The position numbers were made by a program, and so were the translations under genes. 64,000 nucleotides of DNA from Psychrobacter aquimaris (GTDB lineage Bacteria; Pseudomonadota; Gammaproteobacteria; Pseudomonadales; Moraxellaceae): positions 1 to 64,000 of the forward strand of contig NZ_JABASR010000012.1 in the NCBI RefSeq assembly GCF_016107525.1, written 5' to 3'. Below are positions 7,975 to 16,219 of this stretch, piece after piece (the stretch's first letter is position 1; each line of letters opens with the position of its first letter). The notes beneath the pieces are model-generated. The model was not told the DNA's origin. It was given only the letters and a program-made list of their open reading frames with translations, and did no database searches.

Positions 7975-7985
7975 TAGGCAGTGGT

Positions 7986-8019
7986 AAAAAATAAGCCACT
8001 AACAGTGGCTTATTTTTTT
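7986..8019. terminator. bidirectional intrinsic terminator
   Basis: AAAAAATAAGCCACT / AGTGGCTTATTTTTT near-perfect stem with A- and T-runs on both sides. It serves the converging AlpA-like gene (plus) and the lipoprotein gene (minus, ends 8049). Confidence 0.85.
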
Positions 8020-8048
8020 GTTTAGGGTTGTTGTCCATCTACCAGTCA

Positions 8049-8648
8049 TTAAGTACAAGCGTTAGCATATTCCGTTTCTGTTAAGTCTGGGTTACGACAG
8101 TCTTCCGATGCATTATAACCATCTTTAAAACGTGAACGTTCTTTAATGAATTTACGTAAAGAACCCTCTTCACTACCATCGAGTGTAAAATCATTGAGTA
8201 AGTCTATCATTTCTTGTGAGGTTTCAAGATCATTGTCAACTAGATAATCGATGTGTGCCGCTTGAGCAGGTGTTAGGGGCCCTGTTATTTCTTTGTAGTC
8301 AACTCTTGTAGCATTATTACGGGAAGCCTCATCACCCGATCTATCAGTAGTAATCTCACTTACTTCTGATAGGGATTCAGTACCAGCATCGTGTTGTTCA
8401 CGTAATTGTGTAGCACGTAGATCTTGGAGTACATCATCAGTGCAAACTCCGTCAGTGTTTTCTTCGCAAATAATGATGCCATCTGAATTATACTGAAGTT
8501 TGCTTACTGTTTCTGTTACTTCCTGAGAGGATACCGAGTCTACTGCTTCCTCGGATAGTATTTTGTCACTTGAATTATTACCTGCGTTAGACTCACAGCC
8601 AACTAAAAAAGCAAGAGCAATAGTACATCCCAACAAAACACTTTTCAT
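8049..8648 (-). CDS. putative lipoprotein, island
   Basis: 199 residues. The N-terminus MKSVLLGCTIALAFLVGCE is a lipoprotein signal with lipobox LVGC, so Cys18 would be lipidated after cleavage. The mature part is acidic and Ser/Thr-rich with four further cysteines (GIIICEENTDGVC, and ASEDC...NACT at the C-terminus) that could make two disulphides. AAGGA 8 nt before the ATG supports the start. I recognise no family. It is the last of three consecutive minus-strand genes for exported proteins (8049-9777), each with its own ribosome site and 100-170 nt gaps. An envelope-level role, perhaps exclusion or protection, is a guess from location. Confidence 0.7.
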   Translation of the reverse strand: MKSVLLGCTIALAFLVGCESNAGNNSSDKILSEEAVDSVSSQEVTETVSKLQYNSDGIIICEENTDGVCTDDVLQDLRATQLREQHDAGTESLSEVSEITTDRSGDEASRNNATRVDYKEITGPLTPAQAAHIDYLVDNDLETSQEMIDLLNDFTLDGSEEGSLRKFIKERSRFKDGYNASEDCRNPDLTETEYANACT

Positions 8649-8747
8649 TATTATAATCCTTTTCCGATGTGTCTTTTAAATATCAGAATTGAAGTCAGTT
8701 TCAATAGTTAAATATAACTAACGTTATAAATAAGATTACTTAATACA

Positions 8748-9170
8748 TTATCTATTACCATTTTTCGACTCTAAGTAATAGAGCACTGATAAGCCTTGAG
8801 CAAAAATGCGTTCATCAGCCTTACTTGCCGCACCACCTCTATAAAAAACTGCTTCACCCGCTTCTGCTAAATGATAGGTGTCTGTAAAATAACCACCTTT
8901 CCATAAACCATAGCCATCACCGTCTTTTGCTTGTTTCTTAGTTTCACAGTCTGCACCATAAGACGTTTTAAGACAGTTTGGAGTAGATTGCCATTGCTTA
9001 GATAAAGCATAAAAAGCATTACAATCTTGGTTTCCCTTACAACGTTGTACTTTCGGAGCAAGCTTAGAATTTTTATAGTATTTATTTATGGTGGCTACGT
9101 CCGCATGGCTAACTGAGAACATAGCAGCGCAACTGATTCCAATAGCGATTTTTAAAAGACTGTTTCTCAT
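8748..9170 (-). CDS. small exported protein with cysteine pairs
   Basis: 140 residues with a Sec signal peptide (MRNSLLKIAIGISCAAMFSV, cleavage after SHA at about residue 23). The mature domain has four cysteines (VQRCKGNQDC, PNCLKTSYGADC) likely paired in the periplasm, then a Gly/aromatic-rich stretch. AAGGA upstream of the ATG supports the start. No family recognised. It sits between two other exported proteins on the same strand, so it is either part of a small envelope module or acquired with it. Confidence 0.7.
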   Translation of the reverse strand: MRNSLLKIAIGISCAAMFSVSHADVATINKYYKNSKLAPKVQRCKGNQDCNAFYALSKQWQSTPNCLKTSYGADCETKKQAKDGDGYGLWKGGYFTDTYHLAEAGEAVFYRGGAASKADERIFAQGLSVLYYLESKNGNR

Positions 9171-9339
9171 AATAGTTTCCTTTTTTGTTTTTAAAAAATA
9201 ATCTATTCATCCGTATAGCTAACAAGTAGGCTATAAGCTTGTTAGCCGTTATTGATTATAATTGTATTTAGGTTTTCAATTGTCGAGTATTAAAAAATAC
9301 TGCTCATCAATCTACATTCTTAGAGACATAAATTCAGTC

Positions 9340-9777
9340 TCACCATAAACGGACATGTTCTTTACCAGTAGATGCGTTGTCAATAATCAGCCCACGAGAT
9401 AGATCAAGACACCAGCCTTCTTGGCATTGCTCTGTTGTTCTGAGACTAAATCCTCCAAGTTCTTTAGTTTCTAAGTTTCCCAGCTCGAAGCTATCCATAC
9501 TGACATAACGGCTCGTATCATTATCTGGCCACTTAATGGTCATAAGCGGTAAATTTTCATTAGATCCATAGATTTGTTTAAGTACAGGGTGAATATTAGA
9601 TTTAACGTAGGAGTGTTTAACTAAACACTTTTTACTGGCTGTCTTACCTTTGTAAGCGCAATTAAAATAAGCTTCACCTTTATCTAATTTCATAAAATCT
9701 TTAATAGTTGGTCCAGCTTGTGCTTGAGTTACTATTGAACATACAGCTAAACATGCAACATACGAGAGTAACTTCAT
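9340..9777 (-). CDS. small exported protein, island
   Basis: 145 residues with a Sec signal peptide (MKLLSYVACLAVCSIVTQAQA, cleavage after AQA about residue 21). The mature region holds four cysteines (FNCAYKG, KKCLVKH, TEQCQEGWC), consistent with disulphides in an oxidising compartment. AGGA precedes the ATG with 6 nt spacing. No known fold is recognised. It is the first gene of the three-gene exported cluster. The upstream ~250 nt is very AT-rich and probably carries its promoter. Confidence 0.7.
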   Translation of the reverse strand: MKLLSYVACLAVCSIVTQAQAGPTIKDFMKLDKGEAYFNCAYKGKTASKKCLVKHSYVKSNIHPVLKQIYGSNENLPLMTIKWPDNDTSRYVSMDSFELGNLETKELGGFSLRTTEQCQEGWCLDLSRGLIIDNASTGKEHVRLW

Positions 9778-10222
9778 TGTTTGTCCTACAAACTGATTTT
9801 TATCAAAAGAGCATTATATATTAAAGAACAAAATTTTACTCTATAAGAAAACGTCAGAGGGAAATAAATATACAACGATAAAAGCTCTCTTAAATATCTA
9901 AGATTATAGGATAACGTTGGGCTACAAAATAGTGTAATAGCAAACAGATAAAGCTATACTTTGAAACTAGGAATATGCAAGTCATCAGATTGATTTTCAG
10001 CAGTATAATATTTAGGTCTAATAGAACCATAAAAATAGTCTTTTCAATAAAAAGACTATTTACAGACTATTTTCAAATAAAAAAACCATATAAATCAATA
10101 ATTTAATCCTGTCTCTAGAGATTGAGTAAAAAGACTTTTCTAGTAATTAGTCTTATCTATTACCAACTGCATTAAAAATTCTAGCAAATTATATAAGAGT
10201 CAAAACGTATAGTTTTACTGAT
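9778..10222. other. AT-rich intergenic region with promoter of the exported-protein cluster
   Basis: About 445 nt with no gene seen. It holds the terminator at 10033-10061 and a third loose copy of AGACTATTTT right after it. The remaining ~250 nt next to 9777 are strongly AT-rich. Confidence 0.5.
10033..10061 (-). terminator. intrinsic terminator of the CoiA/resolvase operon
   Basis: AAATAGTCTTTT / AAAAGACTATTT perfect 12-bp stem. On the minus strand it is followed by TTTTTA. It lies about 160 nt after the stop of the gene ending at 10223. Confidence 0.65.
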
Positions 10223-10759
10223 TTATACGCTTACCTGAACACGCATATCTTCCGTATCTTCACAGTATTTTATCCTAAGCTCTTTAAAGCTCACCTGACC
10301 ATTTTGGATAGCTTGCTTGATGATTTTCTGTCGTTGGTTTAGCCTCGCATTTCCTGTTTTAACTTCTGCAATAATGAGATGCACGTCCTCGATAGGCACG
10401 TTGCCATCAGCGCATTCGTGCAAGTTTTGGAAAATGACGTAGTCAATCGGTTCACCCATAAATCGGCAGTCCGAAGGGTTGTAAGGAAAATCAGTGATAA
10501 AGGGTGTGAACTGCTCACCAATTTGACCTTTTAGTACATTGCGCTGCATATTGTTGGAACGCTTTTGAGCCTCCTTAATGTCTTTCGCTAATTGCTGTTG
10601 AAAGCCTGATTCTCTTTCAAGCATATCGTTCCTAATTTGCGCAACATCTCGTTCACTCTGTAGCAAGGCCTTATTTTGTAATTGTATCCGCTGTATAGCC
10701 CATATAAGCATGGCTAACATCAGCAGTATTATAATTAGTAAAGTAGTAGTGACTGTCAT
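10223..10759 (-). CDS. membrane-anchored Holliday junction resolvase-like nuclease
   Basis: About 178 residues. It opens with a single membrane helix (LLIIILLMLAMLIWAI), then a coiled coil of about 60 residues, then a domain containing KGQIGEQFTPFITDFPYNPS, EPIDYVIFQNL and LIIAEVKTGNARLNQRQ. This is the layout of the endonuclease family related to archaeal Holliday junction resolvases, a PD-(D/E)xK fold with Asp in PIDY and Glu-x-Lys in AEVKTG. The frame is open upstream to 10870, but GGAG precedes the ATG at 10759 and the upstream part overlaps the CoiA-like gene, so 10759 is chosen. It follows the CoiA-like gene by 35 nt, so the two probably form one operon. Biological role unknown. Confidence 0.75.
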   Translation of the reverse strand: MTVTTTLLIIILLMLAMLIWAIQRIQLQNKALLQSERDVAQIRNDMLERESGFQQQLAKDIKEAQKRSNNMQRNVLKGQIGEQFTPFITDFPYNPSDCRFMGEPIDYVIFQNLHECADGNVPIEDVHLIIAEVKTGNARLNQRQKIIKQAIQNGQVSFKELRIKYCEDTEDMRVQVSV

Positions 10760-10794
10760 AGCTTTATTCTCCGTATTTTCAAATAGAAACATAT

Positions 10795-11691
10795 TTAAGC
10801 AGTAGGGGTCATGTCCATTTCTTGCAGTCGCTGAAAGACAGTGTCTGAAAACGGCTTGAAGTAATTCCATGACTTATATTTTTGATTGTACTGACCACCG
10901 CCTTCGTTACGCCATTGCTTTAGTTTCTCAATGACATCATGGTTGTAGGTCACACACTTAATAGATACCATGCCTGAATTGAAAACTCTGACATCTACCC
11001 AAGCATGGTTGATGGTAAAGCGATAGATCGTATAGCCTTTATCAAAGCTTCCGTTGCTATTCTCATCAGTACTGCTCTGGCAATTATAAAGAGGCTCAGG
11101 TAATGGTGTAGGGGCTACTGGTATTGATAATAAGTTAGGTGATGGGAATATCCACTGCTTATTAGTGACGCAGTCTAAAATATGATCCTTTGCTTCCTCA
11201 CTTGGCAACTCAATACCTTGCGTAATGATTTCTCTCAAATCGATCTCAACGGTCTTAATACCTAATTGCTTAATAAAATCCGCTTTATCGGTATCGATGA
11301 AAGAAGCCACAGCAACTTCAATAAACATCATTTCCCCGTCAACCGTTGCGACTATATCAGGCCGAATACAGCCAACAGCTTGTTCCTCGATTAACTGATC
11401 AAATTCCCAAGTTTTATCCTCGCTATTTTCGTCGTCAGGCAGTGATGGCAGTGTTAAATATCTCTCTTCCATAATGACTTGTTTAGCAAACTTGTGTAGG
11501 ATACTTTCAGGATGAATAGTGCAGCTTTCCTTATTATTAAGATGCGCAAAATGATGCTCATTCTTCTCACCTTTACGAGCCACAACAGGCTCACCACATT
11601 CAAAGCAAAAACACATACAAGCCAGCCCTCGCTCGACTTGCTTAACATTGACGATTTGCTTTTTCTCATTAACAGCGATTGACATTGACAT
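10795..11691 (-). CDS. competence protein CoiA-like nuclease
   Basis: 298 residues of the CoiA-like family: a zinc knuckle CFECGEPVVARKGEKNEHHFAH near the N-terminus, then IRPDIVATVDGEMMFIEVAVAS, matching the nuclease core with Asp and Glu of a PD-(D/E)xK fold (the usual Lys is not obvious in IEVAVAS). A second C-terminal domain of about 90 residues, after a Pro-rich linker, is unrecognised. The reading frame opens at 11700, but AGAGG lies right against that ATG and 9 nt before the ATG at 11691, so 11691 is preferred. It is the first gene of the pair with the resolvase-like nuclease. Competence, repair or defence are all possible; the island setting favours defence or element maintenance. Confidence 0.75.
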   Translation of the reverse strand: MSMSIAVNEKKQIVNVKQVERGLACMCFCFECGEPVVARKGEKNEHHFAHLNNKESCTIHPESILHKFAKQVIMEERYLTLPSLPDDENSEDKTWEFDQLIEEQAVGCIRPDIVATVDGEMMFIEVAVASFIDTDKADFIKQLGIKTVEIDLREIITQGIELPSEEAKDHILDCVTNKQWIFPSPNLLSIPVAPTPLPEPLYNCQSSTDENSNGSFDKGYTIYRFTINHAWVDVRVFNSGMVSIKCVTYNHDVIEKLKQWRNEGGGQYNQKYKSWNYFKPFSDTVFQRLQEMDMTPTA

Positions 11692-11791
11692 AGTTACCAT
11701 CCTCTTGTTAGTTAGTTAGGAGTGAGGTGACTATGAGGTGGAATTGAATTTTAAAACAGCTAGCTATTAGGGCTTTAACCGGTACACTTCT

Positions 11792-12862
11792 ATGAAAAAC
11801 AAGCACTTAATAGTCTTTGGTGAGTTGCATGATCAGCTGTTAAACTATCCTCGTGATACCCTTTGGGATAAGTATTTACAGATTATCGTCAATGAGCAGC
11901 TGAGAAAAATTGAATATTCAGATGAGGGGTTTGAGCCTGAGAAACTGTCAAGGCAACAGATATATGCTAAAGCAAAAAATGTTGATGAAAAAAGAGTGGA
12001 CAGTCAACTTGCTAAAAATGCAGTCAAAATATCCAAGCTTGAACTCACGCTGGCAGCATTTATTGAGGATCAACCGGATTGTAAAAGAGCATTTATAAAC
12101 CTAGGATATAAGCCGATCATTGTCACTTCAGCATCAGGGGGTGGGTCAAAGAATAAAACATTGATATGGATGGATATTGAGGTTGTCGAAAATGAGGATG
12201 TGGTGCAGGAACGGATAGATGAGTCTGCTGCTGTAGAGTCTGATGAGGAGGTTGATGATACTGAAGATGTAAGTATTGTTACTTACGAGCGTAAAGCTAC
12301 TTCTAATATTAAGCTATCTTTACTTGTTCGGCTTTTCTTCAAAAAAGGTGAGCTGAAGATGCTGAGTGTGAGCGGAATATTACTTATGTTATTACTGATG
12401 TTTAATGCATTGTTAGATGTTTTTATTGTCATATACTCAATATTAGTCCTTTTATTATTAAGTGATTTACCCAGCTTTAAGCTTTGGCAAGCTATGGTTT
12501 TTATAGTATTTATTCCTGTGGCTTATCTTAACTGGCGATATTTTCTTATGCCGTTACAGTCGTTGCCTCAACATCGCGTGATTAAAGCACCTATGTTCTT
12601 TGCTAATATTAATGATGATAATGCTGATATTGAAATGTACCGAAATAAAGATAAGCTCAACATAGTAAGGGTTACAGAGTTCACTGCGGTCTGTCCAATT
12701 TGCTCTGGAGTAATAGAGCTGGCTAATGGCAGACCTGATCAAAAGCCGCCCCTAGTAGGGCGCTGTAAGGAAGCCCCTCATGCACATGTCTATAGCTTTG
12801 ATCGGATGACGATGAGAGGGTACTTTTTAGGTGTGCCGAATTATTCAATATTTACAAACTAA
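11792..12862 (+). CDS. membrane protein with C-terminal zinc-binding motif, unknown
   Basis: 356 residues. The N-terminal ~170 are soluble, charged and end in an acidic linker (ESDEEVDDTED). Two hydrophobic stretches follow at about residues 193-220 and 231-250 (LSVSGILLMLLLMFNALLDV, then MVFIVFIPVAYLNW region). The C-terminal ~90 residues face the cytoplasm and contain CPICSGVIE followed by a later Cys and His (GRCKEAPHAH), a probable zinc site. I do not recognise a named family. It is divergent from the CoiA/resolvase operon across 100 nt and ends in a bidirectional terminator shared with the restriction operon. An effector-plus-membrane module is conceivable, but only from architecture. 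Confidence 0.7.
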   Translation: MKNKHLIVFGELHDQLLNYPRDTLWDKYLQIIVNEQLRKIEYSDEGFEPEKLSRQQIYAKAKNVDEKRVDSQLAKNAVKISKLELTLAAFIEDQPDCKRAFINLGYKPIIVTSASGGGSKNKTLIWMDIEVVENEDVVQERIDESAAVESDEEVDDTEDVSIVTYERKATSNIKLSLLVRLFFKKGELKMLSVSGILLMLLLMFNALLDVFIVIYSILVLLLLSDLPSFKLWQAMVFIVFIPVAYLNWRYFLMPLQSLPQHRVIKAPMFFANINDDNADIEMYRNKDKLNIVRVTEFTAVCPICSGVIELANGRPDQKPPLVGRCKEAPHAHVYSFDRMTMRGYFLGVPNYSIFTN

Positions 12863-12885
12863 ATTCTTTACATATATTTTGCCTC

Positions 12886-12928
12886 AAAAAAGGCCACCTT
12901 AACATCTTGAAAGGTGGCTTAGTTTTTA
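12886..12928. terminator. bidirectional intrinsic terminator
   Basis: AAGGCCACCTT / AAGGTGGCTT stem flanked by A- and T-runs, between the converging gene ending 12862 (plus) and Res ending 12945 (minus). Confidence 0.75.
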
Positions 12929-12944
12929 TTACGTCATGGGTACT

Positions 12945-15900
12945 TTACCCAACGAGCTTTAACAATTCATCAAAGCTATCAATCACACCGTATTTTACAG
13001 CTTGATCTGTAAGGCTGTTGTCCTCACTGGCTTTTAAGTTTAATGCATCAAAGAAACGTTTAGCACTTTCTATCCGATACTTTTCTTTTTCACGTAAGTC
13101 AGCGTCTATCATTGAGCCTTTTGTTTCAGCCACAAAATAAATATGACGCACTTTGCCTTCGTTGAAAGCAATGGCCCAGTCAGGATTGTAGTCACCTACA
13201 GGGGTCGGTATTTTGAATCTATCAGGCAGCTTGGCATATACTGCCACATCGTCAATGGCACCTTCTAGCTCCTGAGCAAACCGTCTCTCAATGCTTGAGT
13301 CCGTCGCTACATAGTCAAAGACATGTCGGCTCACTTTCAGCGAGTCACTAGGGATTTTTTGATTGGACACAAAAATCTCATTAAGCGGGTAGGTCTGTTC
13401 GGTCGTATAGTAGGTAAGCCCTTGGATGACCATTCTGATACGTGCTTCGTTGATAAGGCGAGCGACTTCACGGATAAAGGCTTCAGGGTTGTTTTTGAAC
13501 TGCGCAAAAATTGCGTTATTAATGCCTTTCAGAATAGCCACGGTACTACGACGGGTAAGATCCGTCTGTTCACTCAGTGAACCTATCAAGTCATACTTGA
13601 CTTGTGAACGTACAGAGACATTCGTTGATTCAGTCGAGGTAGTAGGGTTGCTAAACGACTGCCTAGCGGTCAGTTCTTCATGAGTGATAGTATCGCGCTG
13701 AGTGGATTGAGCGAGCTTATAGCTAAGTGATTCTACAAAGTTGTTATTCCTTTGCTTTGCTGCTGCTTCAACGGATTGAATGCTCTGCGCTATAAGTTTT
13801 TCACTATCGATTTTAATCTCAAATACTGCCTTGTGATTAATCCGATTCCATAACTCTAAGAATTCTTTTCTCTTAAAATTATTCTCATTGATAGGATTGA
13901 GTGTTGTCTTGTTATCATTCTCGGTCATACCTTCAAGGTCTTTGGGATTAAAGATACCGCCGATTAGTTTTACTATTTGATTTGTTAAAGGTACAAGTGC
14001 CTCTGGTAGCGGTGCTAAGCTGTCATTATTGACGGCTTCATGATAGTTGTCAGTGATATGTTTATCAAAATCTATGTAATCATTTTTAATAAGATAATGG
14101 ACAATCATATCAGCGTCACGCTCGCTTACCTCATGCTTGCTACCATTATCTAGCGTTAGTACTTTATTATAAAAATAGTCTTTGGTTGCCTTTGTGGGGC
14201 GACTAGACAAGGCTGCTGCCAGTTCTTTTTGCAAGTTAGTCACAAAGTCGGTGTAGCTTTCATTAGTGACTACAGTAAGATTGTTTATAAGATGAATATC
14301 ACCTTTGGATAAATGGTTGGCATCCATACGCATACCGTCTTTGCGTACTGCCAAACGTAGACCACGACCTACTTCTTGACGGCGAGAAATGGTGTTTTCT
14401 GAATGTTTTAAGGTACAAATGACAAATACGTTAGGGTTATCCCAGCCTTCTCTTAGCGCAGAATGTGAGAATATAAAGCGAACATTTTTCTTATGACGAG
14501 TCTCTTCTGAGTCATGTGGCTCAGGGAATGACAGCAATGATTCTTTATCTTTTAAAATAAGATCGTAAGCATCGATATCATCGGTCAAGCTGACTTTACC
14601 GCCCAGCTCTTCGTCATCAAACTTCTTAGTTGTAGGATCAATCATCTGTTGGCTTTTTTTATCGACTGAAAAGTAGCCATTATGAGTGCGATCGACGTCA
14701 ATTTCATTTAGATAGTTAAGATAAGCATCGTTTTCTATATTTAGACCTACCATTTCATCGACTAGCTGCCGATATTGCTCAGCGAATATTTGCGCATACT
14801 GTCCGTCAATACGATTGCCTTGTTCATCGTATTGACGGTATTTTGCTACCTCGTCGATAAAGAATAAGCTCAGTACCTTTATATCTTGATTAAAGAGTAC
14901 CCGTTCTTTTTCTAAGTGAGCGCGTATGGTCTCTCTTATCTGAATGGTGCGCATTAGCTGCTCATCAATTTGACCCAGTGCCTCACCAACATGAATTTTT
15001 ATACCATTAGTAAAAGTCAAAGACTGATCGCGAGCGTCTATTTCAGCGACGACGTAACGGTCTTTGTACTGTGTGGCTTGGTTGGATAGTGTGTATAGAT
15101 CACTACCTTTTTTAACACGACGGACACGACGCTTGACGCCTGACTTGGTTTTTTCTTCTATATCAAGCCTGGCAGTAGGGTCGGATGAAGACACTTCTAT
15201 ATCTTGTAGATACAAGTAGCTATGAGCGCCAGACAATCCTTTGACTTCAACCCCTTTGACGGTAATCTTTTTAACCAGCTTTTGATTGTAGGCATCTAGC
15301 GCGTCCAAGCGATAAACCAGATTGTAATCACGCTTATGTGTCGCTGAATAACGCATGATGAATAAAGGATTAAAATAACTCAGGCTCTCTAACGTGTTCT
15401 TAGACTGCATTTTCTGAGGTTCATCCAGAATAAGGATAGGGCGGTTGCGACGTATCACATCAATAGGGCGACGTGAGCCAAAGTCATCCATTTCAGCATA
15501 AATCTTACGGGCGGCTTTATTGTTAGCGCCTTGCTTTATGGTATTAAAAGCTTGAACGTTAATTATCATTGCATTAACGCTAGCGTCTGAGCTAAAGGTT
15601 TCAAGCTCATGTAATTGGTCAGAGTTATAAATAAACGATCTGGGCTTTTTGCCATAAATCTCTTGAAAGTGGTTAGCCGTCATCTCAAAAGTTTTTGCCA
15701 CGCCTTCACGGATAGCAATGCTAGGTACGACGATAATAAACTTTGACCATCCATAACGCTTATTCAGCTCCATCATAGAGCGGATATAGCAGTAGGTCTT
15801 GCCCGTACCCGTTTCCATCTCAATGTTTAGGTTGATAGCACTAGTGGTTAGGTTCTGTCCTTTACCACCTTTAGTAGAGGTGTCATCCGTGATTAGCTCA

Positions 15901-16208
15901 GATGACTGTGGTAAGCCTTGGCTTGCCTGCACACGTTTTATGTTCTCTAATACTTTTGAGGGGTCGTCAATAGGCGCATTGGCATAGCCAATATGTAGCT
16001 CATCGAATAATGAGGATTGCACAGTGCTAGCCAGCTCATCCTCAGTAAATAAGGATAAGTTTTCGCCTTTTGGCTCAGGTAATAGGTTTTGCTTACCTTG
16101 GTCAATAGTATATCGCTGCGCAATCTCTTTGGGTTGTCCGATAAAGCAATCTGCAACCGCATTAACCGAGTCAAGCTGGTATTGAAGCTCTTTAAATTCA
16201 ATTTTCAT
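12945..16208 (-). CDS. res: type III restriction endonuclease subunit Res
   Basis: 1087 residues, the normal size of type III Res. Walker A TGTGKT is at 133-138, the helicase box DEPQ at 262-265, a later REGWDNPNVF and RRQEVGRGLRL (motif VI), and a C-terminal nuclease core NPDW ... AETKG of the PD-(D/E)xK type. It translocates on and cleaves DNA together with Mod when sites are unmethylated. The start at 16208 has AAGGAGC upstream. It begins 11 nt after the Mod stop codon, so translation is coupled. No frameshift or missing motif is seen, so it should be functional. It is the last gene of the four-gene operon 22319-12945. Confidence 0.93.
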   Translation of the reverse strand: MKIEFKELQYQLDSVNAVADCFIGQPKEIAQRYTIDQGKQNLLPEPKGENLSLFTEDELASTVQSSLFDELHIGYANAPIDDPSKVLENIKRVQASQGLPQSSELITDDTSTKGGKGQNLTTSAINLNIEMETGTGKTYCYIRSMMELNKRYGWSKFIIVVPSIAIREGVAKTFEMTANHFQEIYGKKPRSFIYNSDQLHELETFSSDASVNAMIINVQAFNTIKQGANNKAARKIYAEMDDFGSRRPIDVIRRNRPILILDEPQKMQSKNTLESLSYFNPLFIMRYSATHKRDYNLVYRLDALDAYNQKLVKKITVKGVEVKGLSGAHSYLYLQDIEVSSSDPTARLDIEEKTKSGVKRRVRRVKKGSDLYTLSNQATQYKDRYVVAEIDARDQSLTFTNGIKIHVGEALGQIDEQLMRTIQIRETIRAHLEKERVLFNQDIKVLSLFFIDEVAKYRQYDEQGNRIDGQYAQIFAEQYRQLVDEMVGLNIENDAYLNYLNEIDVDRTHNGYFSVDKKSQQMIDPTTKKFDDEELGGKVSLTDDIDAYDLILKDKESLLSFPEPHDSEETRHKKNVRFIFSHSALREGWDNPNVFVICTLKHSENTISRRQEVGRGLRLAVRKDGMRMDANHLSKGDIHLINNLTVVTNESYTDFVTNLQKELAAALSSRPTKATKDYFYNKVLTLDNGSKHEVSERDADMIVHYLIKNDYIDFDKHITDNYHEAVNNDSLAPLPEALVPLTNQIVKLIGGIFNPKDLEGMTENDNKTTLNPINENNFKRKEFLELWNRINHKAVFEIKIDSEKLIAQSIQSVEAAAKQRNNNFVESLSYKLAQSTQRDTITHEELTARQSFSNPTTSTESTNVSVRSQVKYDLIGSLSEQTDLTRRSTVAILKGINNAIFAQFKNNPEAFIREVARLINEARIRMVIQGLTYYTTEQTYPLNEIFVSNQKIPSDSLKVSRHVFDYVATDSSIERRFAQELEGAIDDVAVYAKLPDRFKIPTPVGDYNPDWAIAFNEGKVRHIYFVAETKGSMIDADLREKEKYRIESAKRFFDALNLKASEDNSLTDQAVKYGVIDSFDELLKLVG

Positions 16209-16219
16209 GACTGAGCTCC

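Noticed and set aside
10760..10870. N-terminal extension of the resolvase-like protein
   Set aside because: No ribosome site; it overlaps the CoiA-like gene, and the ATG at 10759 has GGAG upstream and a clean membrane helix.
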